From contig CM029114.1 in the NCBI GenBank assembly GCA_016859345.1, forward strand, positions 15,890,001 through 15,954,000: a stretch of DNA of 64,000 nucleotides, read 5' to 3'. This document shows positions 25,471 to 39,035 of this stretch, piece by piece; the stretch's first letter is position 1; each line of letters opens with the position of its first letter. The translations under genes were made by a program, and so were the position numbers. This DNA comes from Istiophorus platypterus (lineage: Eukaryota; Chordata; Actinopteri; Istiophoriformes; Istiophoridae). Under the pieces are notes generated by a model. That model was given only the letters and a program-made list of their open reading frames with translations, had not been told where the DNA came from and did no database searches.

Positions 25471-28400
25471 GTTTATGTATGTATGCTTGGTGACAATCAA
25501 AAATACAAACTCAGCTTACTTCTATTCACACAGGCTATTGTCAGTGCACATCTCAAATGGAGATGTTTGTACCTGTGTTGCCAAAAGTGGAAGTGGATGT
25601 GTGTTGGCTATTTGAAAGGCCACAGTGCACTCATAAAGCTCTGCAAATAATCCCACGTACTGTGATGACACTCCAGAGCCAATGGTAGGCTGAGGACTCG
25701 AGGTCAAATGAGTCAGACCAGTACTTCCAGTGAGAGGTACTATGCTGGCTCTCAACTGGGTCAACTCATCTCCTGTTCATCTTTACTGACCTTCTACACT
25801 GATGAAACCCAAATGAAGAATCAACGTGGCCTAGAATTATCCTGAAAAGTCTATACCTAATTCTGATTTTCTTAAAAATGTACTGTTTCCTACAGTAAAA
25901 CCATATTTTGCAGTTAGAGTGCTCATCACTTATGTGGCACTAATACCACCACACTTGATCATCAGTTTTATATTACCTGAGCCTCCATACATTTTTTTTC
26001 AAGTTTGATTATATGTATGTTAGTTGTATGGTAGTATAATTCTACCTGCCTGTGTAGTGGTTAGATTTCTCTTTTTAGACTCAACTGTGTAGTTCCTTCA
26101 AGCTACACTGAGTATTTATTATTGGGGATATAGTATTATCATTAAGAGCAAATATGCAATGAGAAAAACAGGGAATGTATAAGTGATTAAACCTGTACTA
26201 TTATCAGAAAATAGGAAACCTGGGATTTGAATAATAAAATGAGATAGATAGTAAAATAAGAGAGTGAATAAGGTTTTGATTTATTATATAAACTTATCAA
26301 ACTTAAATAACAAAAATGAAAAGGCTCTCTCTTTTCAGTTTTGCGGCTCTATACACTCTACCCCTTTAACTGAATGAAAAAGGGGGATGGGGTACAAAAA
26401 AATAAATAGTGAACTTCATTTCATGTTCTTTTTATTGATGTACTGTACTGTGCCTTTGATTTCACATTTTATGTCTTAGGGAATTTGCTATGTTCTACCA
26501 GGAATTAAAAAAACAGTTCCAAAAACAAGGTCTTACTGCAATTTGTTTATCTGAGTCCTTGAAATTAAAAATCAAATGCATCAGCTAGCATTTCGAGCTC
26601 AGTCTCAGCTTTCTTCCAGACCTCTGAGGTTAAAACAGCTGTCTATTTACGCCCTCAGCAAAAATATTAAGTCTCCTCATCTTCTAAAGAGAGCTTGTAA
26701 AGCATGATCAGTAGCTAAATGGTTGTACTCATAGGTCAAATAGGCCAATACTTACCCAGCTATCCTCAGCGTCAGTAAATATTTTCCTCACTGACAGTGC
26801 ACTAATTGTGCACACAGGCTATAAATGTACAAAATTTAATGATTCTTTTAAATGAATTTCGGGATCTGTAAAAACACAGTGTCATAGTCTTTGTACATCA
26901 GAAAGGCCTTGCAGTGAATCAGCCCTCAGCAAAAATCACAGCCACCATCACAGCCTTGTACATTTTGCACTCCCCATGAAAACATGGTACTGTACTGCTT
27001 TTCTGGCTCCTGTTCAGCTGCTGACATGGAATGTACAGTATGTGTGCAATCAAGGAAACTATTGATTGAGCCCATTATGCTCTGATTAGCCTGCCAGCCG
27101 CTCTCTCCCTCCTGGCTGGGTGAGTCTATTCTGGGGCAGGAGACAATAAAGGAACCCTTTTCCCCATATCTATTTCACTCAACTTTCTTTTTGTCTCCAT
27201 ACACTTTCTTTCTCACCCTTCTCTACATTTACTTCCCTCCCCTCCAATCAGTGTGGCCTTTGATTTTTTTTTTTTTTCCAAATGTATGTATATATGAGGT
27301 TGCGGGGCATCTGTTCCTTCACACCTGCGGCAGTGGCAGACATATCCTGTTTGGAAAAGGGCTCATCAAACACCCTAATCCACCCGTTTGCGCCCCCCCC
27401 CCCCAGCCCTGCCCCTCTCCCCCTACCAAAACCCGCCACAACTCTCCCTCCTCCGCTCTGCCACACCAGGAAGTGTGCACAGGAAACAGCTGTCCCTCAC
27501 GTCCTCCCGTTCGCCCCTCGCCAGGTGCATCCTGGGAACGGAGCGATGTGTGACTGTCGACATGTGGCTGATACTGTATGAGGTGTCGTTAGAGTAATCA
27601 GGATCACTGTGAACTTTATACAGCAACAAGATAAAAATAAAGCTCATTGCGATCTACTCAGTGAAATTCTAATTGAGAAGCAAGTCTTTGATGGAATCAT
27701 CTAACTATATCTACAGTTTTAGGGCAGTAATGGTGATAAAAATGAATAATTCATGTTTGATGTGCTTGAGATGAAGTGGTTACACTTGTCTCACGAATGA
27801 TCGCTTCTCATCAGGGGAACTCCACCAATTATGCATATTACAGTCTGTTTACAGGTGCTGGGGAATGATACTACAAAAATGAAAGAGAAAGAGTGGGTAC
27901 GATAAAATAAGTCTATTTGTTCATGGTGCATAGCTGCAATAATGCTCCCCTTGACTCACAGTTAATGTGATGTAATGTAATCTCCTCAACTCAAATTTTT
28001 CTTGGTGTATTTGAACAGATGCAACCAGGCCATTCCCAAATCTCTCTTTTTCCTTAATTGTCATATATGTCTCAGGCAAGAAATTACAGTTCCAACTTGT
28101 TTGTTTTCAGTGTTTTTAAATTAAAGACTATTTTAATATCTTTAAAAAACATTAAAAATAAATCAGTTGTTTTTATAAAATTTCATCATGCTCCAGAACT
28201 GTTTTCCCAGTAATCCTTTTGACACCTGCAGTTTAAGCAAACCCCTGATGGTTGCTGATGAAGTAGACACAGAGAACTGACCTCCATAAACAGAGCTCAC
28301 ATTAATGGAGATGGTTGCGATCAGACTCAAGGCTGGCAGTATAAACCCATCCTCATGTTTCACCCTAAATTTTCACCATAACCCAATTGTACTGTCTCTA

Positions 28401-29280
28401 TTGTAGCTGGATCGCCGGACTCCTGGACAATCAGGAAAAATAAACAGAGTTGACATATGTCGCAGCAGAGGCGGAGAGTGAGCGTCTGTCCTGACCAGCG
28501 CTCGCAGCATTGTTTGTCACTTTCTCCATGAAATGCACTGCGAATAGTGCCTCAAAACAATTAGGTTCCAGTGATCCCTATCACCAACATACAATAGTGT
28601 TTATATGATGTGGAGGAAACGTGGCCATGGAGCCCACTTTGGGCAGTGTGTACTTGTTTTCTTGGGCATGTGAGTGTATGCTCTCAGAGTATGTTCATAT
28701 GACTTTTAAGACTCTGAGCTCAAACTGTATTCTGTAAGAGTGAAAAATATTTATTAGCCATAAGAATATTGCTTTAAAAATCCAAAACTGGGCTTTTTCT
28801 GTGGCCTATTATTTAACTCATCAGTTGCTCTTAATCTTTAAAGTGTAACTATAACTTTTAAATGGAGAAATTTTAAATGAAAACCTTGATTCAAAAGCAA
28901 TAAAATGTAACCCACTTGTTTTCCCACTATAGCTTTTTTCGGTCTGTTATGACCAGTACCTTATGGGGGCTACTGTTACCTAACTTTACATCAGTCAATA
29001 TGTAACTGACATTTCTTTGTCAGTTTTCAGATTTCTGTGCTAATTACAAAACCTTTTAGCTCAGTCAGGTCACCTAATGATGATGTATTTATATCAAATT
29101 AATTGAGAATTTGGGAAATGAAAAGACACTTAATTTGCTGTTACAGCAGTTACATAATTGTGTGCGAATATAATTGTGTATAACTGTGGCTAAAGCAAAA
29201 TTCATCGATGTGTCTTTGCGAAAGTTTTAGAAAAAAATTCACCACAGGGTTTCAAACATAATTATAGCATAGTTTAAGGC
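25469..29280. other. Noncoding; possible regulatory DNA at 27.3-27.6 and 28.4-28.7 kb
   Basis: No supported gene. The stretch 27300-27560 is unusually GC-rich with C runs. The stretch 28390-28660 is high-complexity, non-repetitive sequence with several SOX-like ATTGTT/ACAATA words. Either could be a conserved element, but conservation cannot be judged from one sequence. Confidence 0.3.
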
Positions 29281-29337
29281 ATGACCAATGGACCAACACA
29301 AACACATGGCAGACATGCACACATGCACACATGCACA

Positions 29338-29338
29338 T

Positions 29339-29385
<47 letters not shown>
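29338..29385 (+). repeat. (CA)n microsatellite
   Basis: About 22 CA units after an imperfect ACATGCAC prefix. Confidence 0.95.
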
Positions 29386-29387
<2 letters not shown>

Positions 29388-30670
29388 GAGAGAGAACCTT
29401 TACACTCAGGGTATATGTCTTGAGGGTATTTTAATAAATAGCCAGACCCTGGTTTTTACCTATGGTACACAAGCACATTTCCCTCATGCAGAAAGACTCC
29501 CCCATCGATACTCCATTTACTGAATGGGGTATTTTGAGGTAGCCAGACGGAGGGTGTAACAGCGTGGCTCTGAGATTAAAACAATCCTTTCTTGATTTCT
29601 TCCTCACTCAAGGGAGAAGCGGAAGCTGTCTGTTATCGTTTGTTTCTATTATTAATCCCCATTTACAGTTTGGGTGTTCACATGGGGCCTTAAATGAAAG
29701 AGTCAACGACCTGTCTTGTGCTTCTTTTCACTTCTGTGCCCAGAAAAGAACGACTGTCGGCTTAGAAGTCAGGGTTTTTACAGTAAGAGGGGAAACCCAG
29801 GATGTACACTAATTTGTTGTCCAGCAGGTCATAGGAATTCATCTGACCCACTTAACAATATGGGAAGGATTATAACACCATACTGTGACCAACAGCTTTT
29901 TAAAAGGTTAAAGCAACTGATAGGCTTTTGCAACTAAAAGCGTATTCTCAAATAGTAAGTGATAATCTCTCAAAACATCATTATAGAACGATGTTTTAAA
30001 AATCTCTTCACCACTCACACCCACAAAAGCAGCAGAGAAATAACACTATGATATAGTCTGTATTAAGTGCTTTAATCCTAACCTTCTCCATCATAAATCA
30101 AAATCATTTGGTCCTTTTATTCTTTGTAAGTCCATCCACAACTAGAAAATATTAAAGCCAAAACAGGTACGGGCTCATTTTATTCATTCTGTCCTGACTT
30201 TGAAAAATGTATTTATTTGTCTGTATTAGTTCTCATAGCAGTACTGATAGCCAGAAACAAGTAGATACAGTCTGTTAAGGAAACAAATATTAGCTGTGTT
30301 TAGGGTCACATTTCTTTTCAGTTAAACAGGCACAAAATTACCATCTTTAAAGAATCAAAAATAACTGATAATACAATGTGGCATTATTAGATCATCTTTT
30401 AAAGGTAGCATTTAAAGCACAGGAAAAGCTAAACCCAAAGGATTTCTCTCTGTCCCCTGTGCAGCTTTTTATATGTTTCAGGCAAATTCAGGTAGCATCT
30501 GCAGGCGCAACGCTGCCACTGCAACGTTATTCTAGCACACAGAGTGTGATCAACTGGAACCACAGCTGCTAAACGCAAAAGAGTGTGACAGACCAATAGA
30601 TGACACTGTCTGCTCTCTGATTATACATAGACTATTGTCAATTTCAGCATGTTCTGACCCCGAGGCAGTT
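29386..30670. other. Noncoding, nothing recognised
   Basis: Two overlapping short plus-strand frames at 29564-29937 have no domain or codon pattern that would support a gene. Confidence 0.35.
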
Positions 30671-30676
30671 TATTTA

Positions 30677-30735
30677 TAATGATGGTAATGATGGTGATGA
30701 CGATGATGGTGATGATGATGGTACTGATGAAGTTG
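30677..30735 (+). repeat. (GAT)n-type simple repeat
   Basis: Imperfect run of GAT and GGT triplets. A GAGA run follows at 30899-30925. Confidence 0.85.
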
Positions 30736-30929
30736 ATGACAGATTTGTTGAGCAGTTGCTGAGCAAACTGCTTTCTTTCCCAGGACCTTGAAGGTCATGT
30801 AACTGTAAAGCCTTTATAATGTTTGTGTTTTAGTCTGTCTAAGAAGGAAATGACTGAGGGAATGTAAAAGAGGTGCTGACCCTGAGGTTGAGATTCACAG
30901 AGAGAGAGAGAGAGGGAGAGAGAGAAATG

Positions 30930-31840
30930 GGTGAGCACAGAGGAGAATGGGTGAGAGATTGATTTAGGAAGGAAGTTTGGGAGCACTTGGAGAGGAAAGT
31001 TACCACGATGACGACTCTTGTATTGGTCATCAGTGACACAGGTGTGCTCTGATGTCATAAGAGAAAAAGATCCAACCAGGGACCCAAAATCTGTCTTGAG
31101 TCCAATGAAAAAACACCATTTGTGTCTGCGTAATGTTGCTACTAATTTACTGACGGATTAGGCCTGCAACTCACAATTGTTTTCATTATGTATTAATTTC
31201 TTGATTTAGGTGATTAACTACCATGTTTAGGCTTTAAAATGTTGTAAAATAGTAAAAGATAATCATCATAGTTTCCCAGAGCCCAAGGTGACATATTAAT
31301 ATTTCTTTTTTTTATGACTGACAATCCAAAACCTAAATTCATTTAAAATGTCATGTATGACAGAACATCATAGCATAACATCATATTCTCACATTTAAGA
31401 TGTTATCTAATTAAATGGGCTTATAACCAAGATAAGACAATCAGCTTTAATAACAGAAAAGCTTGATTCAGGCCCTCTCTACTCATTCCATCAATTTGTC
31501 TCAAATTTGGGGATTAAAATAATCTTTGTGTGTTTATGTAATTCTGCTACAAGTACATATAATTAGGGATTTTTTGGCTTTTAATCCACATATAAATTCA
31601 AATTTTAATAGCTGACATTTTTAAACAAAGAGTTTAATTTAGATGATTCCCTAAGTAATTGTCTTACTTCTGGCATTGTCTATATGTTCATACATGTGTG
31701 TAAGGATGAGCATAAGCACATGTGTAAAGTGCATCACTGTCTGTATATTATATTGTGATATATTATAAGTGCAGTTGTGGATATTTTCTTGGAAACTACT
31801 CAGGTCCCTTCAAAGTCTGGGTCTGACCAGTCTAGTGTGA
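30930..31840. other. Noncoding, nothing recognised
   Basis: AT-rich sequence without recognisable features. Confidence 0.35.
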
Positions 31841-31841
31841 T

Positions 31842-32106
<265 letters not shown>

Positions 32107-32139
32107 GGTATTGGTGGTGGAGGGGGGAGGAGAAGGGGT

Positions 32140-32883
32140 GGTGGAGGTTCCTTATCTACTGGCCACAGGCAGCTTTTGAGGCTCTTATCAGCAGCCACCA
32201 TATTGTACTAGCACATCCTCTTGTCCAGCAGGGAGCGGAAAACTCTCCTTGCAACATGGTTCCCTCTCTCTCCCTCTCTCTCTCTCTCCCACCTCACATT
32301 TGCCAGTACCAGAGCTCTCCGACTGGCAACCAACTAGAGCATTGTGTCCTCTTGGCAAAGAGAGTGAGAGATATACAGGACAGAAAAGAGAGAGAGTGGA
32401 GGGAGAGAGAGACAGAGAGAGAGAGAGACAGAGGTGAGAATGACATATGGACAGGAGGGATGGAAGAGACCCGCACCATCCATCTCCATGCTTTGAGTGT
32501 GTCTTCGTTCAAAGGAGCAACTTCACAACAAAAAAACAAATATGTACGGTGGGACTGTCTTTCCGTCTCATTCTACCTTCATTTCCCTGTGAATATTTGG
32601 GACTTGTATTTTTTTTACTTTATAATTAATAATTTTCAGAGGGACTCGTCTGAGTATGAGGAGTTATTTTGACTGGTGTCAGAGAGTTTGGCTCCAATTT
32701 GGACCTCAGAGATTGACAGACAGACAGTGACAGGCTGCGTTGGAGAGCGACTGACCTGAACGAGGAGGAGGAGGAGGACATTAAATACGAAGGAGAAACA
32801 ACATGTGCGTTCACAGATCACTTGAACTCTGATGGATTTTGAATGACAAACAGATGAGCCACACTGCACTTCATTATGTATCT
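32140..32883 (+). promoter_or_regulatory. lyl1: Putative lyl1 promoter and noncoding first exon
   Basis: Position and signals suggest the start of the lyl1 transcript. A consensus donor, GTGAGT, lies at 32884-32889. A matching strong acceptor (a long CT-rich tract ending TTTAACAG) lies at about 34054. Two GATA-type words on the minus strand sit 35 bases apart (CTTATC at about 32151 and 32184), and an ETS-like GCGGAAA at 32235. GATA and ETS control of TAL1/LYL1 genes is established in mammals, but the sites here are only sequence matches. The transcription start is not determined. Confidence 0.4.
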
Positions 32884-32889
32884 GTGAGT

Positions 32890-34054
32890 ATTCAAGATCG
32901 CTTAACATTTTTTTTTTCACATAACTCATGTTTAGTACATGAGGGGTTTGCAACAATTATTTAATATAATAATAATAATAAACATCTAATAGAAGTTTCA
33001 GTCATGTCACGTACAGTATATTTGTTTGTACATTTAGTAAAATATCTGGTCGTATACGATTCCGTTGATAATGAAAACTTTGGTGATTTTGTGGTAAATA
33101 GATGAAGGTAGAAATTTATAAAATCATGTACACTGATCAGATGGATGACTATTCATTAATTCACATATTCTTCTGCAAAAAAAGGAATTATATTTTTACA
33201 AGATAGTCAACATGTTACGGTTAATATACAATATATAATGCATTATGAGGCAATAACAAACAGTAATTCAACAAAAACAAAAGACATATAAAATATTTTA
33301 CAATTAATTAATTGATCATTAATTATTAATAAATAATATTTTAACTTATATTTTGGCAGCATAAAGGTTTGACACATTTCTCAATAATATTTAATTTGAG
33401 TAATTGATACAAATTACTATAAAGCTCATTGTGAAGAAATATGCAAATTTAACCATTCAAGGATGCAGGCTTGACTTTACCAAGCATTAAATGCTATATT
33501 ATCGAAACTACAACCAAATGTATGGGTAGCTGTAACTGTTTTGTTTCTTAGCTACCAGAGCAAAATGGTTAAACATCTGTACAGCAGATTATTCTTTCAG
33601 TGGAAATAACTGTGTGGTGCTGAGTAATTAACACAAACACCTTTCAAATATTTGTCTGTAACTCTCTTAGTTTCTCTAAAGGTTCTTTTAACCAAGATAT
33701 TTATATAATAGTAAATATAAACCTGCTGTAAAATTGATTTTACAAAAAACCTATGAATGTCTACATATCACTGTGAAAAACGGAACTGTTCAAAAATAGA
33801 GTCCCGACCACTAGATAAGACAAAACAGGAACAACTGCGATCACATAAGCTTAGAAATCATAAAGAGTTTTACAACTTATAGAGCAGAGTACAGAAAAAT
33901 GTGTCCCAGCTTGAAGAAGTGGAGTACAACAGCAAAACCACTGGATATCTAGCCTTTTAACATGTGCAGATTTTGACCTTTGAGCACATTTTCACATCTA
34001 ATTGCCTTTACTACATTTATCCTGAGTGTCTTTTCTTTTTCTTTTGTTTAACAG
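32890..34054 (+). other. Putative lyl1 intron 1
   Basis: AT-rich stretch between the donor at 32884 and the acceptor at about 34054. No coding sequence seen. Confidence 0.35.
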
Positions 34055-34901
34055 ACTCTTTGATATCCATACAATCCTCACTGGTCCGGGACATTTTGAA
34101 TGCTAAAAAGGATTTGACTCACATCCTCAAAATATACACGGACAGACATATAGACAGACAGTCATTAAGAGAAGCCACTGGAGACTCATCAAAACGCAGA
34201 ATGGGCTGCTCAGGATGTACTGTTAGAAAAATACAGACATCCAGTTTAAATCAGACCGCAAAAACCAACTTGGCTCCACACTGCATCTAGAGACAATACC
34301 ACAGAAGTAGCCCATCATTTGTGATTGCAGCTCACACAAATGAAAAACACCTAGAATCATTGGCACCTTCTGTAATGTTCTAGTGAGGGAATGATTACGG
34401 ACTTACGTTTACTCATACTCCAGATACAGTTAAAATCAGAGAGCAGCCAGAAGAGGTGGGAATGACGAGTAATAAGCCTGGATCAGAGGGCAGCTCCAGC
34501 TCCATCAAAGGCGTATATAATATGGACTGACACATTGAAAATTCACATGCTGACCCTGGCGACAATAAGAGAAATTGATGGATTTCAGGCTGGAAGGAAA
34601 ATCTACATTTCTAGTGAGCTAGAGCATAAAAAAATTGCAAAATCTGCAGGAAAGTGGAACAAGGGAAGAGGAAATAAAGGGTTATCAGTTGCCTTTTTGG
34701 AAAAGACACATAGACTTGGCTAGGAGAGCTTTAAAGGGCTCTGTAAGAACAGCTGCAGGTGGTACGCTTGAACATGTTAGTTACTCTCATGCACATGTAA
34801 AGACACCACAAGGACAAGAGGCACTGACACACACTCACAGCAAACACATTGGACAGCTGAGAGGAACAAGCGCTTGGGATTCCCCCAGAGATTTTACCAC
34901 C
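34055..34901 (+). other. lyl1: Probable lyl1 5' leader with upstream ATGs
   Basis: This stretch lies between a strong acceptor near 34054 and the chosen start at 34902. It contains several upstream ATGs. One at 34635 is in frame with lyl1 with no stop before 34902, which would add 89 residues. I chose the downstream start because it has the better Kozak context and matches the family N-terminus. Confidence 0.4.
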
Positions 34902-37900
34902 ATGATGGAAAAGCTGAACGCCACCGGCCCACCTGCCTCACCCCCCGACCTACCTCGCCCCTCCTCCTCTTCCTCTGCCTCCTCCCCGACCTGTGCATCT
35001 GTGGAGCAGCACAGTCCCCCCCAGGACCAGACTTTAGCATCCTCGGACGCTTTCATCAGCCAGCGTTCAGCTAATGAGACAGGGCAGAGGGGACACAAAG
35101 ATGTCCCCACCGCTGACTTGATTCAGTCCACCTTCACCACAACGACGGTGTTAACCACTCACCACGCAGACAAAGCTGCTGCACCTGAGCCCATCGTCAT
35201 GGAGACCGAGCAAGAGCAGGAGGAGAAGCAAGAAGGATCAGTGACCACGACGGCCCCTGCTGCTTCTGCCAACAGGTCCCCGACTCTTTCTTCTCCACCG
35301 CCGCTGCTCCCTGTACCAGCCAAGATGTCACCGTGCCCTGTCCCACCTCCAACCTCCACATCTTCTTTCCCCACATCCTCATCATTGTCTCCTCTTCCTC
35401 CCCACATTCCAGTCATCAGTCTTGGTCACAGCAAGCCCCCACTGCCGCTTCCCAACACCCCTCTGACTGCCCTCCATCCAATTCCAAGCTTGCTACATGG
35501 GCCTCATGGGGACATTCGCCGCAGCCAGCCAACCTGTTTGCCTGTGGCGAGCCCTGGAGGTCCTGGAGGCCCTTCAGCTCTTTCCCCGGGGCCCCTGTTG
35601 TCTCAGCAGTATTTGCCTGCACACCCCTTCTTCACCAGGTTTGCTTTTTTGCATTCGTCTATTTTGACAGTATTTTCTAACATTTTTACATTGATTCCTT
35701 AGTTATCAGTATATATAGTGTATCAGTGGGTGGGCAGAGGGATTTTCCGTTCTCAGACTGTTTCATCTGAATAATTTCTGAATGCCTACAGCTGTGCTAT
35801 CTATTCTGTAAGATAAAAAACATAGATCACTGAAAAGTCAGAAAACAATCAGTATAATTTTATGATTTTAACTCTTTCCCATCTTGCAACCCCTTAGGTT
35901 GCAAGTTTATTATCCCACATACTCATTCACCTCCTTGTTTTAAAGGAATACAAACATGTGTGCGACACTAAAACTATAAAATCTACTGCAGTATTGCTTC
36001 CTGAGGTGTTACTAGTAATGATGATGCCTCTTCGTTGTTCACAGTGCCAAATTTCTGTTTCATATGAAACCTCAACTGTTGGGATTTCATGACTTCCCAT
36101 TGTGATTAATAGCAGCAGCAGCACGGTACGGTTATGTGGAATTGACAGCAGGATGTATGCGGTTATAAAACAACCTTACATTTCTCACGCTTTTCACAGA
36201 ACATTTAGTTACTGAGCGTTAGGTTGCGTTATTTAATTGTGTCTTGTGTACATTTAGTATCGAAAACTTATCGACATATATCACTTCTGTAACTATTCAC
36301 CTAGTTCTAGTTGGAGCTAAATTTAGTCATTGAACTGACAAAAGGTAACAGACCAGAACTCTCACGGTTCTTTTTTGGGCTCGAGGTATTGGCAACTGAA
36401 AGCTTACGCCCATCAAGAAAGACATTCATTAAAATGCTTCCACTATTCAGCTATTCTCTACTCTGAAAAGGATTTTCCACACAGTTTCTTTCTTTAAAAG
36501 ATCAGATCATCAGATATTTTAAATAAGAAGGACTTTTTTCATTGTGGCTACATCTATAGCTTCTCCATCTGTCATGGAGGTCTGGGAATAAGATCCCCTC
36601 CCCACTTCTCTTTGGTTTGCTCGTAGCTGAAGGCATTGATGTATTTCATCCCCCTAAAGAAGAATCAGCTAGTAACCAGGCTTAATGAGACTGGCTAAAA
36701 CTCTGCATACACACTCTATCATCGCCACCAACTTAATTGCACCTCAATCAATGGCTTCCACCATCTTCTTGCTTTCTCCATCCACTCTCTAAGATTTCTT
36801 TCTATTTAGCTAACATTTTTGTAAACTGTTTTTATATTTAGCTGAATTTTATTCTTTAGGTTGATTGTTCATGCAGTTAACGAAATGTCAAATGTTCACA
36901 CATTTGCTGTTTTTTTTATCTCTAGTTCTTACCTTGGTACCTCAGGAGGAAACTATGGTGTCATCAACAATAGTCGGATCAAGAGAAGACCCTCATCACA
37001 CTTTGAGATGGAGATCAACGAATGTGAGTTTCTCTGTATCATACTACAGTATCACACATTGATATTGGATATACAGTTACTTTAAACGAATTTTTGCCTG
37101 TTTGAAAGCGTGTCGTGGAATTTAAGCATGGAAAACAAAGTGAAATACTTAAGCTATTTAAAGGATAAGGTTGGTAATATTTTAAGCATTTTTGTCATTG
37201 TCCTTCAATACATTGAAGAAACACCATTAATGTGTTAGTTCATCTCTCAGTACTAATCTACTTCTACTCAAGCCAACTGGTTCCTGCTGTGGATTTAGAA
37301 ATCTTTAAAAATGGATCTCAAATATATATTAGATAGTTCACTAAAACAGATTGGCACTGTAGTTTTTACCAAAAATTACTTAAACAGACATAAAAAGCAT
37401 GTGTTGGAAGTTTATTTTCAGTGGCTGATCAATACACATTTGGGGATCTGCTGAGGACTTGGTGTACAATGTATAGGATTGACTCAAAATAAACTACAGT
37501 GTGCATGTTCATGTAGTAATGGAAACTGATAAGCCAGTGTTGGTAACTGAAGCGTTTTCAATATTTTTTGGACAATAATAGAGAAATCAGGCCTTTGATA
37601 CTTGTTGGGGCTGTAAGATCAGTGTTGGTTTTGGTGTTTTAGTGGGATTTAATGAAACTAAGAAAAATATAGAAAATACATTAATTTATCCTTTAAGGCT
37701 GTGAATACATACACAGTGATTATGTGTGTCCAACAGGCCCCCCTCAGAAACTTGCTCGCCGTGTCTTCACCAACAGCCGCGAGCGATGGCGACAGCAGAA
37801 TGTTAATGGAGCTTTTTCTGAGCTCAGAAAACTAATTCCCACACACCCTCCTGACAAGAAACTCAGCAAGAATGAAATCCTTCGTCTGGCCGTGAAGTAT

Positions 37901-38254
37901 ATCAACTTTTTAGTCACTCTGCTCAATGACCAGGCCCAGGACAAGAGCAGGGACTCAGCTGATGATGAGACTGAGGATGATGGGACCGCAGCGGGGTCGG
38001 ACAATAATAAACTGAATCCTCTTTTTCAGTCCCACACTGCCCCGCCATCTGCCACCATGGCGACAGCCCACAGAGACAGAGACTCAACTGACTCAGTCAT
38101 TGCCTTGGCTAATTCCCCAGCATCTTCCAGTTGCTATGGTGACACGGACAGTGAAGAAAGCTTTGGGGCTAAGACCTCTTTGGTGACCGAAGGCATTCTG
38201 GGAAAGGTCAAGGGTCAGCGAAGGATGGTGGCAGCCACAAATGATGAGCGGTGA
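34902..38254 (+). CDS. lyl1: LYL1, basic helix-loop-helix transcription factor
   Basis: Three coding exons: 34902-35638, 36926-37023 and 37737-38254, with phases that join cleanly (AG|T and T|GC), giving 450 residues. The bHLH domain is at about residues 286-344: RRVFTNSRERWRQQNVNGAF, then a loop with THPPDKKLSKNE and a second helix ending LLNDQ. This class of protein binds E-boxes as a heterodimer with E proteins and acts in blood and endothelial development with LMO2, GATA1/2 and LDB1. LYL1 is preferred over TAL1 because the residues before the basic region are PPQKLARR (human LYL1 PQKVARR, TAL1 HTKVVRR) and the N-terminal half has PVISLGHSKPP, close to LYL1 PVISLGHSRPP. The start MMEKL matches fish TAL-family starts and has a CACCATGATGG context. 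The N-terminus is Pro/Ser-rich; the C-terminus is acidic and Ser-rich. The protein is longer than the 280-residue human LYL1. Confidence 0.93.
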
Positions 38255-39029
38255 CACCAAAGGCGAGCAAAAAAAGAGGTGTGCAACCACTGGGAGTTTA
38301 AATGTCAGACATATGGACAAGACAGGATACACAATTGTCTCAAAGTGTTTCAGGTGCCAGCGTGTTAATCTCTTCAGTTACACAGTGCTTGAAGATCAAA
38401 AGCTAGTCTGAATAAGTATGAGATGGATTTCTGGTGATATTTTGTAGTTTTAACTGTCTCCATATTTTCTGCCAGTGAAAACAATGAGTGTGAGGCTCTG
38501 TGTTTTAGTAAAATTCTGAAATATGCTCTGGGCAGACTTCTCTCCTTTGTTCCTTTTGTTCCTTTTTTAAACATTACACCTAGGTAGCCCACAATTTGAA
38601 TCCATAACATGAATGACTTATGAAAAACAGGGTCCTGGAAATCTAATTAGATTCTCTAAGGCTGGATTTATGTAGCTGTGTTTTTATGAGAAACATATAA
38701 TCATCCTTTCTCTGTTGAAGTTCAGGCTGTTGAATTCCCCCTCTATAGACCCACAGAAATGTAAGATCTCTCACAAGAGGGTTAAAAATCGGATTTCAAA
38801 AAGTTGGACCAAATGCACCCTCAGAAGTTCACATGTAAATATAATCAGGATTTCCCCAGTACAGTAATAGTTTCTTAGAGTTCCACCTACGCTATTGTGC
38901 CTGTAGAGAAATTCATGGCCTGCGTTCATGGATCAAAGTTATAGTTTTAAATGTTCCTGCTGTCTTATTGTCAGAGAAGTAGGGCCACTGGTCCCACCCT
39001 GATGTTGTGACACACTTGTACCAGACAGA

Positions 39030-39035
39030 AATAAA
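39030..39035 (+). terminator. lyl1: lyl1 poly(A) signal AATAAA
   Basis: AATAAA is followed within 20 bases by a GT-rich element (GTGTGTTTTAGTTTG), the usual layout of a cleavage site. It implies a 3' UTR of about 800 bases. Confidence 0.65.

Noticed and set aside
25298..25615. Thr/His- or Val/Cys-rich long frames here and at 17.4, 31.8-32.2, 40.0 and 61.4 kb
   Set aside because: They are translations of CA/TG microsatellites and have no coding meaning.
37724..38254. Reading lyl1 as TAL1
   Set aside because: The bHLH alone fits both, but the PPQKLARR lead-in and the PVISLGHSKPP segment match LYL1 better.
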